Notes under the pieces: generated by a model
Seen by the model: the letters and a program-made list of their open reading frames with translations, nothing else
The model's database searches: none
What the model was told of the DNA's origin: nothing
Part shown: piece by piece, positions 26,496 through 39,878 of the stretch
How the letters are laid out: the number at the start of each line of letters is the position of its first letter
Numbering within the stretch: position 1 is the stretch's first letter
DNA from: Crocodylus rhombifer
Taxonomy: Eukaryota; Chordata; Crocodylia; Crocodylidae
Assembly (NCBI GenBank): GCA_038503035.1
Contig: JAVSML010024335.1
Location: forward strand, 148,017-212,016
DNA length: 64,000 nt
Direction of reading: 5' to 3'
Program-made: the position numbers and the translations under genes

Positions 26496-29400
26496 GAGAG
26501 TGTTTCACATACATTCATTGTTACCTTAAGACTATCCTTTCTTTTAATAGAGGAAGCATAGTGCATACATTAATTTGATTCTCATTCAGCAGTCTGAATC
26601 CAGTATTAAAATGAAATTTTTCATCATAAAATTAAGTTAGGAGATTTATATTTCTCATTTTTATTACAAGAAAAAGAAAATCTCTTGGTTTGGAAAAGAT
26701 AATACACTGAGTTAAGTCTATGTGTCACTAATGAGAATCATGAACACATGGAAAAGTAGATTTCCCAAATCTCCAGTTCCAACCAAGTTCCTTAATAACA
26801 ATAGAAAGAAAAAAAAAAAGAGAGAGAAGGTCTACAATCAGTGGGGTGGTGGGAATTCATCAAAATGACTCCAGATTGATTTTTGATTTTTCTTTTTTTG
26901 CAAAAACTTTGGGACCAAATGCTACTATCCTCTCTCAAGATTACCTATTCCATGTGTAGTTTTCATATTGTTAGTGAGGGTAGCAGAATTTACTAAGATA
27001 AACAGAAACTTGTAACAATATCTGCTATAATACAGATTCATTGTATTGTTTATTCATTGAATTGTTTAGTGCTAGGTATTAAACTTACTATGCTGTTTCA
27101 ACCCAGATCTAGGTGACTGGTGGTAGCAGAGGTTAGCACAACTATCACTCGCCCCACACCACTGATACAAGTTCAGAACGGGCCTCTGCACCCCATACTT
27201 TGCCAGCAGGCCCCATGCTTGCATGCTCTGTAATTTGTGGCCCTTTTACCAGCCCTGCAGGTCACAAGACATGGCTCTGTGAGCAAGAGCTGGCCTGTGG
27301 GCTGAAAGTATGACAGCCCTGGTTAAATGCAAAAATACCTGAGGTGCTTTGTGCGTATCTAACAGATAAGAAAACAAAGACTATGGATCAAACTGACTTC
27401 TATAACCCTGGCACATGTTAAACCTGTCCCATATTCCTGGAGTTTGTCTCATAGCATTTTAGTGCAGAAAAGCAGAACTGGGTGAGCATCAAATAGGGAC
27501 GACCATAGACAAGCTTCTCTGAGTAATCTTGATCACCCAGAATTCAATTTATAATGCTGATTTGAGATACTGAATATCTATACCTCAACATCCAAAGGAA
27601 TAATGAAAATACAGATTTGAGCTAGTTGCATTGCAGTCTTCAACACAGGCACAGTGGTTACTGATTTCAGCTACTGTAGAACATGGCTCCTTGTGAAACA
27701 GGAAAGTGAAATGCATGTAAAAAGAGGAAATATTTATATTATAGCTTCTGTGGTTGGATAGATTAAACTTTTATTTATCCATAAATTTGGTTTTGCACCA
27801 AGACAAGCCCCTTGGAATGCAATGGACGTGCAATGCAACAGACATGTTAACAAGCTTTATCTCTGTTCCACTGAATGATACAGAGGAAGCCTCATTCAGC
27901 AGCAGCAGGCGATGAAAAGGTAGTCATATGATTTTGTAGATGGACTTCTGCAAAAGTGGTTGAAAAAAAATCTAGAGATGCATCCAGTTCAGTTAGAATG
28001 AGTGATATGGCTGCCTGGGGGGCCTTCAATGGGTTCTTGAATTAAGTCATGTCTTATAAGACACTTCACAGAATCATCACTTCAGTACAAATGATTTGAA
28101 CATTTTGGCTACAGCAGGTTTTTAAATGAATACACCTTTAACCAATAATATTTATTTTTCCATGCTTCTTCAAAGCAAAGTTTTAAACATGCTTTTATAT
28201 GTATAAGGAAATCTTTGAGGCATGACTTTTGCTGCAAAAATGCCACCTGTCTATGTGCTGAAGGCATTTTCTTTCTATCTCACTGCACATCTACAGCATT
28301 TCATTACTGTAATTCAACTCTCACCCAGCAAATGAAATTAATTATCCACTATAAAGTGGCCCTGAGCTGTTGGTTAAGAAAATAACATAACTCCTGTGCG
28401 TTCACCTAATATCAATTATAAATATGCGTCAGTAAAATTACGTATTTTAACTCATCCCATTGCTGGCAGCTTTCAATCCCTATGGATATGTAGAATTTAC
28501 ATTTGCAAAATAGGATAAAGATCTTGGGTATGAAACTTGAGGCATCTTAAAAGATACTCATCTCCAGTGGCTTGGGGATGAGAAATTAGACCCGTCTCCA
28601 GTGGCATGGGCAGCTCAACATTTGGAGAAGGCTGGGATCTGTACCATGTAATCCTGGAAATTTCCAGGATACTTGGCTTGACCCTTACACTCCCTGCTTT
28701 GATCATTAGATTAGTGCCCCAGCATTAGACTGTCACTAGTAAGTGATATAGCAATTATTCTTGAAGCTTTTAATAACAAGGCAGTGTGATGGCAAAATGA
28801 CAAACAATCTGACAGCTGAGCATTATGGCTGGCCAATGGTTTAAATAATAAATGACATGGTGAATTATGTCATCCATTTTTGGGCAACATGAAAGATAAT
28901 TTGTCTCATTTCATTAGGTGATTTGCGAAATACAAAACCAAGACTTTTAATCCAGATGTAGTATACCACTTTATGCTTCAGCATATACTGAGAGTTGCTT
29001 TCCTTTAGGTTACATCCTCCATTCCACTGATTTTTCTACCCATTAACATTTATAATTAAGTAAATAGAATTTTAGATTACTACTTGAAAAATGGCTCTCT
29101 CGTTACAGTTGAATTAGGAAATAAAGGACACTTACGGAGAAAATTAAAATACTACCACATGTATTAGATATTTATTATTGAATCTTTTTATAGTTGTAAA
29201 GCAAACTGCTTCCAAGGCTATCATTATCTTATTTACAGCTTTCTCCATTGAGTGTTTAAAATTGCCCTCTTCTCAAGGTGCACAATAGACTATTAGAATT
29301 AATATAAAAATTTCTAATGATCTAAGGACTCAACAGGTCTATAAAAAGTCAAAATGGCATGCTTGACAAAGGGGTAAATCTCAATTGGCATAAAAGTCGG

Positions 29401-29555
29401 AACAGGTTGCAAAGGCTCTTATTTACTTAAGGGTAGGCACTCCTGCAGATAGACCAATTACTAATGCAGATCAGTGAAACTAGATTATTCCAGCATTTAG
29501 ACAAGGCATTAGTCTATCTTCCCTTATCAAGAGAAGGTTATTACTAATACCTGGG
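26496..29555. other. Intronic sequence, little recognised
   Basis: AT-rich. A GC-richer patch at about 27100-27325 ends 'atgacagccctgg', which resembles a hAT end, but no partner was found. No exon-like sequence for the missing upstream GABRB2 exon was seen. Confidence 0.5.
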
Positions 29556-30595
29556 TATGTCTACACAAGACAATTAACTTTATATTAGCATAGTTTACGT
29601 GCACATGCTTATTTCACAGTAAACTACCCTAATCCAAAATAAATTTGCTACTTGCAAATACAACTAGCAAATTTGTTCAGGATTAGTAATGGTGCCATAG
29701 CAATCATGTAGACACCTGACCAGGAGCAAAATCAGCTCTTGGCCAGCCATGCACCAGGGGGCAGGAGGTAGCTTGCCCCAGGAGCTGCCTGCTGCCAGGG
29801 CGGGCTCTGCCACAGGAGCTCAGGCAGGGACTATGTTCCTCTGCCCCAGAAGCAAGGAACTCCAAGCCCTCTGCTACTAGATCATGATTGTAGAGCTGGG
29901 GCTGGGAGCTTGTGATCACAGAGCAGGAGCTGGGAGCTGGCTGGGACCTCCCTCTGTCACGGACACTTCCCAGCCAGCCCCAGGCTGCGCAGGGAAGCAC
30001 ATGCAGCCTGGAGATGTCTGGGGACTGTCCTGTTTCAGGTAGTCCCCAGCCAGCACATGCAGACCTGCCTGGCTGGCCAGGAACTGTCCCAGTCAGGGGT
30101 AGATCCCCATCCTGTGCTCCAAGCAGGTGATCAAGGCATGGGGCTTGGAAAGAGCTGCAAAGGTGTGGCAGGTTCCATCCCCCTGCCCCTTCTGCTAGTG
30201 GGGCAGATAGCAGCAAGCTAGCTGCTCCATTAGCAGATCAGGGCAGGGGATTAGGACCTTCCCCTCCCTTGCAGCTCTTTCCAAGCCCCATGCCCCTGAT
30301 CAGGGAACCAGGACCAGGAGCTCCCTGTCGCTGGGGCAGGAGATCAGTATCAGCAGATAGCCCCCCAGGGCCACAAGACACCTGTCCCCTGGTCCAGTGC
30401 TTCCTGCCAGCCCCTAGGCTAGCACCCATGGGGAACCATGGGTGGCAGGGGCCCATTGCAGGGTTGCAGGAAACTGGGAGAAAATCTTCTCCCTAATCTC
30501 TACACGTGTAGACACCTACCTCAAACCCCTTAATCTGATTTAGTTTACAATGAAGTAATTCTAGGCTGGAGTAAATTAATGTGTAGATATGCTCT
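29556..30595. mobile_element. TIR DNA element with internal fold-back
   Basis: The left end, tgggtatgtctacacaagac..aattaa, and the right end read in reverse, gagcatatctacacattaattt, are inverted relatives. The GC-rich interior has a second inverted repeat: 30128-30163 against 30267-30302 (36-bp arms with a few mismatches, reading ggcatggggcttggaaagag). Open frames of up to 170 codons in the GC-rich middle lack domains. Shares its end type with 32022-32480 and 48968-49212. Confidence 0.75.
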
Positions 30596-30646
30596 CTGTG
30601 TCATATACAAGCTATAGCAGGCACTACAGTATAAACAATGTCTAAT

Positions 30647-31105
30647 AGATTCATAGTTTCTAGGGTCGGAAGGGACCTGAGTAGATCATCTAGTCTGACC
30701 CCCTGCCATGGCAGGAAAGATTACTGGGGTCAAATGACCCCAGCAAGGTGTTCATCTATCCTCCTTTTAAAGACCCCCAGGGTAGGAGCCAGCACCACTT
30801 CTCTTGGAAGTTGGTTCCAGATCCTAGCCACCCTGACTGTGAAGTAGCGTCTCCTGATATCTAGTCTGAATCTACCCTCTACCAGTTTGTGACCGTTATT
30901 CCTGGTCACTCCTGGTAGTGCTCGGGGGAACAAGGACTTCCCCAATGCCCGCTGATCCCCCCTGACTAGTTTGTAACAGGCAACTAGACCCCCCTCAGCC
31001 TTCTCTTGTGGAGGCTGAACAGGTTCAGGTCCCATAGCCTTTCCTCATAAGGCCTGCCCTGCTGCCCCCTGATCATACTAGTGGCCCTCCTCTGGATCTG
31101 GATGT
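30647..31105 (-). mobile_element. CR1 LINE 3' fragment, minus-strand sense
   Basis: The left edge carries the reverse complement of the CR1 3' tail (tagggtcggaagggacctg, then atctagtctgaccccctgcc). The minus-strand frame 31035-30730 is still open for 101 codons and reads the CR1 ORF2 C-terminus: 'GRFRLDIRRRYFTVRVAR', 'WNQLPREVV' and 'FKRRIDEHLAG'. Only the last part of ORF2 is kept (5' truncation). Relatively well preserved, so a younger copy than that at 3721-4125. Confidence 0.93.
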
Positions 31106-32021
31106 GTGCCTCATTTGCACCTTTGCAAATCTTCTCTTACTACTATTTTCAAGAAACAGGGCTTCTCTTATTGGGTGAAAGGGCTCCTAGGGAAGCTTTG
31201 GCTTCTTTCTGAAGTCTACCGTGGACATCAAAATAATTACCATCTGGGTAATCTTTTACATGTTTTACTATTTTTCTTCAATCATGCCCTGTCTTTTCAC
31301 TCTTACTAATACTTTCTCCTGGACACTTCATAGCATTAACAGAGAAAGAGATTACCTGCTGTTCAATGGCAAAGCTCCTTCTAAATTTTCAAAGCTGTTC
31401 TTTTCTCCGTTTTTTTCCTTTGCTTCATTTCCAAAAAGCACTTCCTGTAGTTTACTTTTCATTCAGTTTGGTTCCAATTGTTTCCCAAGTGTATTCTACA
31501 CTATTCTCATTCTGCATGTGCTTAATTCTGAATCACTCTTTCTAACAAGAGCAAAATAATCAGTACAGAGACCATGAGAGTATGCTACAAATGAAGGTCC
31601 AAATAGAGCTGCTTCTTAAATGCTAGTCAACTTGGAGGGTGCAGTGATAATATTGTGACTTGTGGCAGGTTGATGTAGTTGATGGTCCTGCTAGGAATGA
31701 CTGTTTTCTCTTGCTGATCATTGGTTCAGAAAGACCCATGATCCAAAATATTTAGTGGTCCAGGAAATAATTTGCACTAGTCTACTACAGTAGTCTACAT
31801 CTTGGGAAGTCATAAAATACTGAAACTAAAAGCAACAATTAAATCCTTTACACGTGGGAATTGTCCCATAATTTTAATAGGCCTCAAACAGATACAAGTT
31901 AGAAGCAAAAGCAAAGATAAACATTTTCCACTATATCAACTCCTTGAATTCAAGTTGGAAAATGACAGAAAGCACCAAGCTATGACCCTATGAAATTGTG
32001 TAAATATTAGCTGCAAAATCA
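31106..32021. other. Intronic sequence, nothing recognised
   Basis: AT-rich, with a plus-strand 112-codon open frame (31221-31559) that is low-complexity and has no recognisable domain. Confidence 0.55.
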
Positions 32022-32480
32022 TGGGGCACATCCAGACTAGTGTGGACATTTGTGTCCACCTTGTGCTGTTGCTACTTGTCCCCAGGGAATGTCCATGCTA
32101 CACGTGCTCTGGCGTGTGGCAGGTTACCCCAGATAGGGGAAGGGAGGCTGTGGTCAGAAACTGTGATAGCCCTAAGCAGCCTTACCTGGTGTCCTGGGGG
32201 CCTCCTAGGGATGCCACCACAGCAGGAAGCCTGGCCAGCAAGCCAGAGTGTGTTTCCGGCCAGCCAGGCTCTGGTTTTGGGCAGCATGAGTTGCCATCAT
32301 GTGTGCCAACCCACTTTTTTTCAGCATGGGGTTTTTTTTTGACCCTAGGATCTCCCTGGGTCAACCCCCCTGCCAAGATGCAGGGTAGCAGCACAGGGAA
32401 GTCCTGCATGTATGGTGTGTCCACTGCAGATGGGTCTGCAGCATCACGTACCTCCCATCTACACTTGTCTAGACATGGCC
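32022..32480. mobile_element. TIR DNA element (459 bp)
   Basis: The left end is tggggcacatccagactagtg; the right end reads tggccatgtctagacaagtg on the minus strand. The interior is GC-rich with a 159-codon chance frame. Same end type as 29556-30595 and 48968-49212. Confidence 0.75.
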
Positions 32481-35400
32481 ACAAAGGCCAAAATCACTGA
32501 AATTTTGTTCAAAATTCTGCCCTAAGGCCTTTTTTCAATGGAACATGAAAGTATGGATTTAGACACAGTAGTATTTTCCCGTTGTTTCTTATACCAAACA
32601 CCTATTCTTCATATATTATATTCGCTGTAGTTTAAAAAAATAACATTGAAAAATCCAAATGCTTATCAGAGATTTTGTGCGCTACAAGACACCAGATTAT
32701 GTTTCCCTTTTACATTCACCATATTCTCAACTGAGAATGTTTAAAGTGGAAAGTTTCAAAGTGTTCAGCAGCAGTGCAGGTTTGCTTCCAATGGAGTTAA
32801 GGCTAAAATGTCCCAGTGACATCGGTGGAAGCGTAAACAGACAAGCAGTGAGAACTTGTGGAAATTCCACTACCAAATCTCTTTGAATGCAAAATGTAAG
32901 TGATTGATTTTTAGGGATGTTTTTCATTTGCAACATAGAAAGAAATTGTGGAAATAAATGTAGAATCACAGAAGAAATCTTATGGAGAGAAATTAAACAC
33001 GAGATTAGTGCATTTGTATGTTACATAAATATAGATGCAGAACACTTAATTCTTCAGAATGGAGACACCCACTCCATTTTCCAAACCTTATCTACAGTGA
33101 AAATCTTACTAGTTATCTTAAATTATTTACAGTCCATGAAAATGAGATGCTACTGACTTGGGTTTATCTTTTCTAATTCAACCCCTGTAAGTTGTTAGTG
33201 AGTTTCTGAAATAAATGTGACAGAAATATGAGCTATTAGCAGTGCTCAAGAAAGACATTGGAGGTGTAAGTATAAATCTTTAGGAAGAGAAAAAAATCAT
33301 TAGAGGCCACTTATTCCCAAATGTTAGCTTATGTATAGCTGTAGAACAAGAACCAGTCAGATCCTCTGAGCTCAATTGCTCTTTGAGCAACTATAAGGTG
33401 CAGAAGAACAGGTCAAGGTTTTACTGTACTTTCAGTAGTGACTCAACTTTACATCTTTGTATTTAAAAGTTCCAGTTATTTATTTGAAAACTCTGCCTTT
33501 AAACCTCTCTGTACAAGAAATCAATATCTAAAACTAACCAGTCCTGTTCTGACAATATATTATGTTTATAGATACGTCTCCAGATACTCTGCTTCCATAA
33601 ATAGCAATCAATCCATCTAACAGTTATAACTCTGTTGTGGATTGATTACTAGAAAAAAGAAATTGTAATAATTCTGTTACCTCAACATATAAAAAAATTA
33701 AGTGCTAGAAATTTGTAAGCCTCCTGAAAAAACCCTGAATGTTTTTTCCTCAGCAACATTATATCTTGTCTACATCACAAAATGTAATCTCTCATCCAGT
33801 GTACTGGATGTTCCCATGGAAATGATGAGGATGAAACTAGACAGGAACTATGCACCAACATGTATTCCCACAAAAATATAAAGGACACACGAGACTACAG
33901 TGAAGACTATTAGGACATTTTTCACAGAACAACCACTCCCTCTCTGATGTCACAATTCTTGTGCTCAAAGAGAATTTACAAAACTCTTCCAGAAGATGGG
34001 TCTGGGGAACATAAGCTCAACTCTACTAGACAGTAACAAAATCTGATCTTAACACAGACATTGGCTTTATGGCTGCTAACAACCTTACAAATACTACCAA
34101 TTATCTCCCTGCATTTACAGATAATAACTACTCCCTTCTGGAATAGTCTTGCTCTGCTATGAACTATAGTGCTTATTCTACTGCTCTGCTTTTGTCCTAG
34201 GATGACTCTTCGTTACATTTCTTCTTCCCTAGCTCACAGACCTTCTTCTTCTCTCCAAGCAGACTGTCTGCACTTACATGGAGTATTTTCTATAATATTT
34301 AGCTCATCAGTGCCCCTTCAGACTGGAGGAAAAGCACCTGATTCTGGAAAGATTGTCCAATAGTTCTTCCAACTACAGTTGGTTCAATAAAAGATAACAT
34401 GGAAAAGCCTTGCTTCTTGGCACGTTGTCTACAGAGGCAAAAGAACAATAACCTCATTCATATATATCCTCAGCTGCCCCCAGTGTAAGGTAAGGATGGT
34501 CTGTTTATATTGCATACAACAACTGGAGGCAGATCCCTTTGCAATGTAGCAGGTGCTTATTGAATAAATTAGTGGGAGTCAGTCTGAACAATATGCTGCT
34601 ATTACTAGTTTTGTACTATTATGTTGTACCATTTTCTAATCAGTAAAATATTATCATAACTACATACAGATAAGCCCTTGTTCCAATTGAGGACAGATTG
34701 TGCAGTAACATTAAGCCAAAAAAGCTGTGTGTTTAGGCAAGATGGGGAATTATGGTGTAATTTCATGTCACACCTAGACCACAATAAGGGCACTTAAAAT
34801 CCAAGCATCCTCATTTTAAATCTCCTTAACATGTGATAAGTACCCTCTTGGCATCTCAAAGTCTCACCATTTCAGGCAAGGGTTAACTCAGAGCTGTGCT
34901 AGCTAGCTTGCATTAAGGTAACTTCAGTCTGCTCCACAAAGACAAAACGAGCTTTTTGTAGTCCTCCAGCATCCCAAAATGCACTACTGTCAGTCCCTCG
35001 CTACCTCTCCACCCAAAGAACAGGAATGGATCGTAGACATTTTGGATCCTACTTGGGCTCCCGATCACCAGCCCCCCGTAGCAAATCAGAGCTGTATAGG
35101 CAAGAAATTGTAATACTTCTTAATATGTGACTGCTCGCAGCATGTTTTAACATTCCACAGATTTAGTATGGTCTAAGTGTAACACGTAACTTCACCCTTA
35201 GAAAATGGGAGAACTACAGAGCATGCAATGATCCTTGTCTGTGACCACTATCATTTCCTGTCCATAAAAATAGGTATCGCTTAATCTTGTGTAGTATCCA
35301 ATCAATTATGAAAAACTCTGCATTACTGGCATTTAAGCCATGGCTCATACTGGGCACTGATGGGAATAGCTACAAGACGCCACGGATCCTAGCTGGATCT

Positions 35401-35674
35401 GTCCCATTTCCCAGTACTTTTCTGGGAGCCGCTGGGAATATGTTGTACAGTTTGGCATTTTTGAAAGGAATCAGTATGAAATTCCTTCAGCAGTCAAATC
35501 AATCCTGTTAAGGGAGTTCGAATGATGCTGTCACCATCTCCCATTTACTCTGATCTCACTGGGAGATTAATATCAACCCCAGCCAGAACCAATTCTTATT
35601 CTTCCTAATAGAAACGGGCTTGTAAAGGAATGATACCAGCAGCGGCCTACAGTGGAAATGTAAACGCATTTAGG
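32481..35674. other. Intronic sequence with one repeat fragment
   Basis: AT-rich; no exon recognised. A fragment at about 34335-34400 ('ccaactacagttggttcaataaaagataac') belongs to the repeat family seen at 26440 and 42239-43103. Confidence 0.55.
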
Positions 35675-35676
35675 TA

Positions 35677-36018
35677 CAGTAAAAGCTATGTTAACTGGCA
35701 TTTTACTAACCAGAATACTCCATGAACCGGAATTTCCAATATTTCCCAATATAAATCCACACTTTAGCCACCAGAATCTTTGCCAAGTCTATCAAGCATG
35801 CTCATCAAACATTTCTGTTATTTACATTAGTGGTGCTGCTGATAGAGGAGCTGCCGGGAGTCTGTGGGGGAAGAGGCGAAGCAAGGGGAAACAGATCTGT
35901 GTGGGGCAAGGTGGGCAGCCGCTGTGGGCTGGGGCCAGTATAACTCTCAGATAACTGGAATTTTTAGATAACCGGCGCCCCGTTACCCCACTCATGCCAG
36001 ATAACAAAGCTTCTACTA
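35677..36018. mobile_element. Tigger/pogo-type MITE with TA target duplication
   Basis: The left end cagtaaaagctatgttaact-ggca and the right end read in reverse, tagtagaagctttgttatct-ggca, are imperfect inverted repeats. The element sits between ta dinucleotides at 35675-35676 and 36019-36020. The wording resembles vertebrate Tigger ends, and a second ggataac-like motif ('gataaccggcgcc') lies just inside. At 342 bp it is far too short for a transposase. Confidence 0.83.
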
Positions 36019-36578
36019 TAAGTAACTTCCATTTCAAAATGCTGGAGGCAAAAACAAAGCAAATGCAATATGGGGCTACATAAAAAAAATTAGAAAATAA
36101 AAGGATTGTTAAACCCTAAACTGTACACAGAATATTGTTAATGATCTTGAGTACTGCATACCAGAAATATCAAACTGAAATAGCCCGTACAGTAGCAATA
36201 AAAAAAAGATTAGACATTAGTGGAAATGCCAGATGACACAGAAAAACTCTTTAATCACATCCATGTTTTCCTCTACAGCACAATGAAACTACAATGCCTA
36301 TATTTATAATACTTGTAGTTCCAACGGTTTTTTAAAAAAGTACAGGGAACATTTAAAAGTACTGAACTTAGATGATGGCCTCAAATATTAGGTAGCTATT
36401 CTTGCTCAGAATTCAGTAGTATATGATCTTTCTCCTTAAAGTATTTCCAAAGTATAAAAACTATACACATCAAGACGATCCAGTCTTAGATAGTGCTATT
36501 AAAGATACTGCTACTAACTTTCCAGAGATATTTCAAAGAAGGACCACATAGAAATGTACACGACTAGTTGCTTCACAG

Positions 36579-36652
36579 CATCCTACTACTTGGAAATATA
36601 TAATCCTACATCCTACATATATATGCTACATCCTACTACTTGGAAATATATA
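36579..36652. repeat. 24-bp direct repeat, 50-bp period
   Basis: catcctactacttggaaata + tata occurs exactly at 36579-36602 and 36629-36652, with atcctacat-like words between them. Confidence 0.93.
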
Positions 36653-37429
36653 AAAAAAGAAACTCCTTATGCATACTGTACCATTGCCCACTTGCACACC
36701 GATAAACTCCACTTATTATTTATTGGTGCTTTCTTGCATCTTAGAAGACAGTGTATATCTTGCACAGGAAATGTAACATGCTTTGTACTGTGTACTATGC
36801 CTATAAGTAGACCATAGAAGGGAAGAGAAGAAAGAGAAGACAACAGTCTCTCAAACAGCGACAAACACTGCTAGATGTTGCAGCTGAAGGCATTTATTTT
36901 TGTTTTCCAACAGATGGTAGAAATGAAAAAAGGCATGAACAGTACCTTTTCTGGAAGAAATTTACTGGAGATGGGGTTTTAAGAGAGTTTGTCATGTAGA
37001 CCACCTTATCTTCGTATAAATTGCTTACCCCCCCGCCATGTAATGTTTCAAAATTAAAATGACCAGGCTGACCTTGTAGGTCTAGTAGTGCAATTGTGCT
37101 GCAAGGGGCAAGTAAATACTCCTTCTGCTGGACTGCCAGACTTAAACAGCTTTGTGAACACTCCAGTCTGACTATTATTGCAGGAAACAGGAGGAACAAT
37201 ACTGCAGTTGGAGATACTCACATGGGTACCACTGCCCAACCAGCATGGAATCAGGTTTGGATAAGTACCAAGAGCCAGATGGAGCATGTACCCCACTGCA
37301 GGGCGGTAGTTACAAATCAGGAGGATTAGGAATGCAGGTCACACATTTTCCTTAGGCTGGGATTCAGGTATAAGAACTAGAGCCACTGAGTACGGTATAT
37401 CAGAAGGCAGGATGGGTGGTGATATATGA
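36653..37429. other. Sequence before the Ngaro-like relic, unassigned
   Basis: No recognisable exon. Composition from about 37190 on resembles the relic downstream, so the element's 5' end may lie here, but I could not see a terminal repeat. Confidence 0.4.
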
Positions 37430-37776
37430 TATGGTTACTTGGGAGTGTTTCCTGATTTAGGCTGCTTTTCTAAGACACTAAGAGAAAATACTGAGAGACT
37501 AACACAAAGGGACTTTTGTAGAACTATACTGAAAGGGAATTATACTGAGTCCTTTACATTATTACAGAGGGATCGAGGATGGGAAGTAGCAGGTAAAAGG
37601 ACAAGGTTATTCAAAAATCTAAATGTCCTAAGATCACTCAGTACTAAGAAACTGGCCAGTAGTCACTTTTTTATAGATGTTGGTGTGGGTTCTGATAAAC
37701 ACCCAGAGAGAGGCTCAGCCTGATTCAAGAACATGGACATAACCTGCCAAACCTAAAATATATTTTTGGAGGCAGG

Positions 37777-37911
37777 GCATGGGTCCATTATGATGTGGGA
37801 TTCAGAGTAAAGGGAATGACATATAGAGGAATGAGGCAACAACAAGCAAATGCATTAACTCGCCTTATAGATTACATTAATTCACAATGTGACGATCCCA
37901 CGTACAAATAG
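37777..37911 (+). pseudogene. Possible gag-like fragment of the Ngaro-like relic
   Basis: Open for 44 codons in one frame. It begins AWVHYDVGFRVKG, resembling a 'W..YD..FR' block I associate with gag-like proteins of DIRS/Ngaro elements, and ends at a stop after DDPTYK. Its assignment leans on position upstream of the reverse transcriptase; treat as tentative. Confidence 0.45.
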
Positions 37912-38529
37912 TGGTTTACTGCTTTAACTATAGATTCATTAGAACCCTGATTCTCACAATAATACATGCTGAGTCTTTAATGAAGTTGTTATAACACTTG
38001 CAAATAGAAATATGCACTTCTAGATGTGCATTGGTGCCCATGGGGGAAGGCCCTGGTACAAACGAAGGCATAGCGTTCAGTCAGGTGCTCCCCTCCTTCA
38101 GTAGCCAAGAGACTAATCAGCTGGGGCATGAGTAAGACCTTTACCATTAATTAAAACTAAGATGCTTAGCATACCTGAAGGAACAGCAAGGTAAGGTACA
38201 TGGGACACATTTATGGAAGAGGTTTACATTACAATTCAAAATAGCATGTAAAGGGAATTAGGATTCAGATAGCATCTGAGTTAAAATCTATAGAAGGCTG
38301 GACTCAATAAATTATCATTAACAGAACCACAGGGCCAGTCAGACACTTTGTCTTTGAGCTTTCCTTTGGGAGTTGTTTTCCCAAAATGTACCTGTGGAAT
38401 ACCATTTTCTCCTTCACTTATACCCATGGGCCACTTTCTGCATTAAACTAGAAAAAATGTTCCGTATGGCACGACTCATGAAATGGTAGGGCTTGTGTCT
38501 CAGGGACACTGAAAAGCTGTAACATTCAG

Positions 38530-38755
38530 TCAGTTTTTCAGCTGCCACCAGTACATTCCTCAGATTTTAAACTGTAAGGGGTTTTGTTTTGAAGGTTAAT
38601 TCTATTTTGACAAAGGCATGCCTGATGGACATCCAACATCATGGTCTGCATTTGAAAAGTTCAGAACTATACTGGAATGGGTAGAGGTATGTGCATTTGG
38701 TATCTACCAGGTGGTACACTACTTGGATTACGTTGTATGTGCAGGCAGGGTGGAT
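38530..38755 (+). pseudogene. Ngaro/DIRS-type reverse transcriptase fragment
   Basis: The first piece reads 'FQLPPVHSSDFKL' (family 'FRLLPVHPDDFxLLG'). After a frameshift a 50-codon open stretch from 38603 reads YFDKGMPDGHPTSWSAFEKF, then ILEWVEV and VVHYLDYVV. This matches the DIRS/Ngaro pattern 'YFDKxLPMGCxxSCxxFExF...LEW...HYLDDF'. The catalytic LDD pair is LDY here, so the second aspartate is lost; together with the stops this shows a dead copy. Confidence 0.8.
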
Positions 38756-39291
38756 TCTTAGACATGTTTCAGCCTACTGGCTTCATTTAAGGCAGTGAAT
38801 GGGAAGTTGAAAACATCTAAGAGAAGAAAATACAGGAGGTAGGGGGTATGCCTCTAATAAGGTGACCTACTTAGGAAATTAGTTAGATAAACAGATTAGT
38901 GTCTCTACACTCCTGCAAATAAACTGGCTTAACTAAGAGGGACAGAGCTGCCAAGAAGGTCATACTGTGTAAACATTACACTATTATTGCTCATCTTAAT
39001 TTTGCATGCTGAGTTCTGGCCTCACAATGGGTATTTTGTATCCAGATGTCAGCTGCCACTTTTGGGATAGAAAATGAATAAAGAAACAGAAGGTGATGCA
39101 TTGGTATGAAAATGGCTCCTAAATTACTTTCATGAAATTTCCTTTTGGATGGGAGTATGTATGCTAGAGGCACACCTCAAAAAAATACTAAGACGCACCC
39201 AGGGGGCATTAGGCTTCTTTCTTTTTTTCTAGAGCAGAGAGTATATGCTCTGATTTGGTCCACTGACTAGATACAAAAAGCAGTAATATTC

Positions 39292-39563
39292 CTGGAACTC
39301 TTTCCCGCTTCAGTCACAGTCACCCCTTGGAGAGATGAGTTAGCAAGCCAGTGAGTGCTCTTGTACAGTGACATCCTGGCTATGCTACACATTTGCAATG
39401 GACAGGGGGCTGTGTTGGTGAGGGCCTTTGGTTTTTGATGTATTACATCTGTTTACTGGTAACTGTGCACTGTATTTTTAATAATGCCACAGTCAATGCT
39501 CTGTCTCGCTTACAGGTGGACAGATGTCAAGACCTGGCACTGGAAGCAAACAGGAATCTGAAC
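39292..39563 (+). pseudogene. Ngaro/DIRS-type RNase H fragment
   Basis: The first frame reads LELFPASVTVTPWRDELAS, then a stop, then YSDILAMLHICNGQGA, matching the family pattern 'ELxP...W...L....v...SDN.AvV..iN.q.s'. Here the N after the aspartate is I. After a gap the tail reads NATVNALSRLQVDRCQDLA, like the conserved 'NxxADALSRFQ.xRFRxLAP' end. Located just downstream of the reverse transcriptase, as expected. Confidence 0.78.
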
Positions 39564-39878
39564 ACATGATGCCAGCCCTCTGGAATCTTGGCACGTTGGA
39601 TTAATTAAGAGATGAGGAACACCAGAAACAACAGTAGCTTATGACAGAGGTCACAGAGAATTTAATCAGTTTTGGGTAAGGATGGATCTGCCTTTGATCT
39701 GACACATTTCTGAAAAGCAGGGCATTTGTTATGTAGAACAGTGAATGCTGGCATTATTAGCCATCCCTGGGTTGCATAGGATATATAACATTTTCTAGGA
39801 TACTAAAAAGTCTTTTCTTTAGGTCAGTTTTCATTTAGGAAGCTGTTGAAGGGAAGTGCTTATGGCGAAGGCTCGATC

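Noticed and set aside
28561..28615. Twice-repeated 'tctccagtggc' considered as exon sequence
   Set aside because: Local duplication with no reading-frame match to the receptor.
29704..30216. 170-codon minus frame
   Set aside because: Lies in the GC-rich interior of the TIR element 29556-30595; composition-driven, with no transposase or other motif.
32021..32500. 159-codon plus frame
   Set aside because: Coincides almost exactly with the TIR element 32022-32480; no domain seen.
37439..37723. 94-codon plus frame considered as a host gene
   Set aside because: Sits at the start of the Ngaro-like relic, collinear with it, and has no known domain; more likely element-derived.
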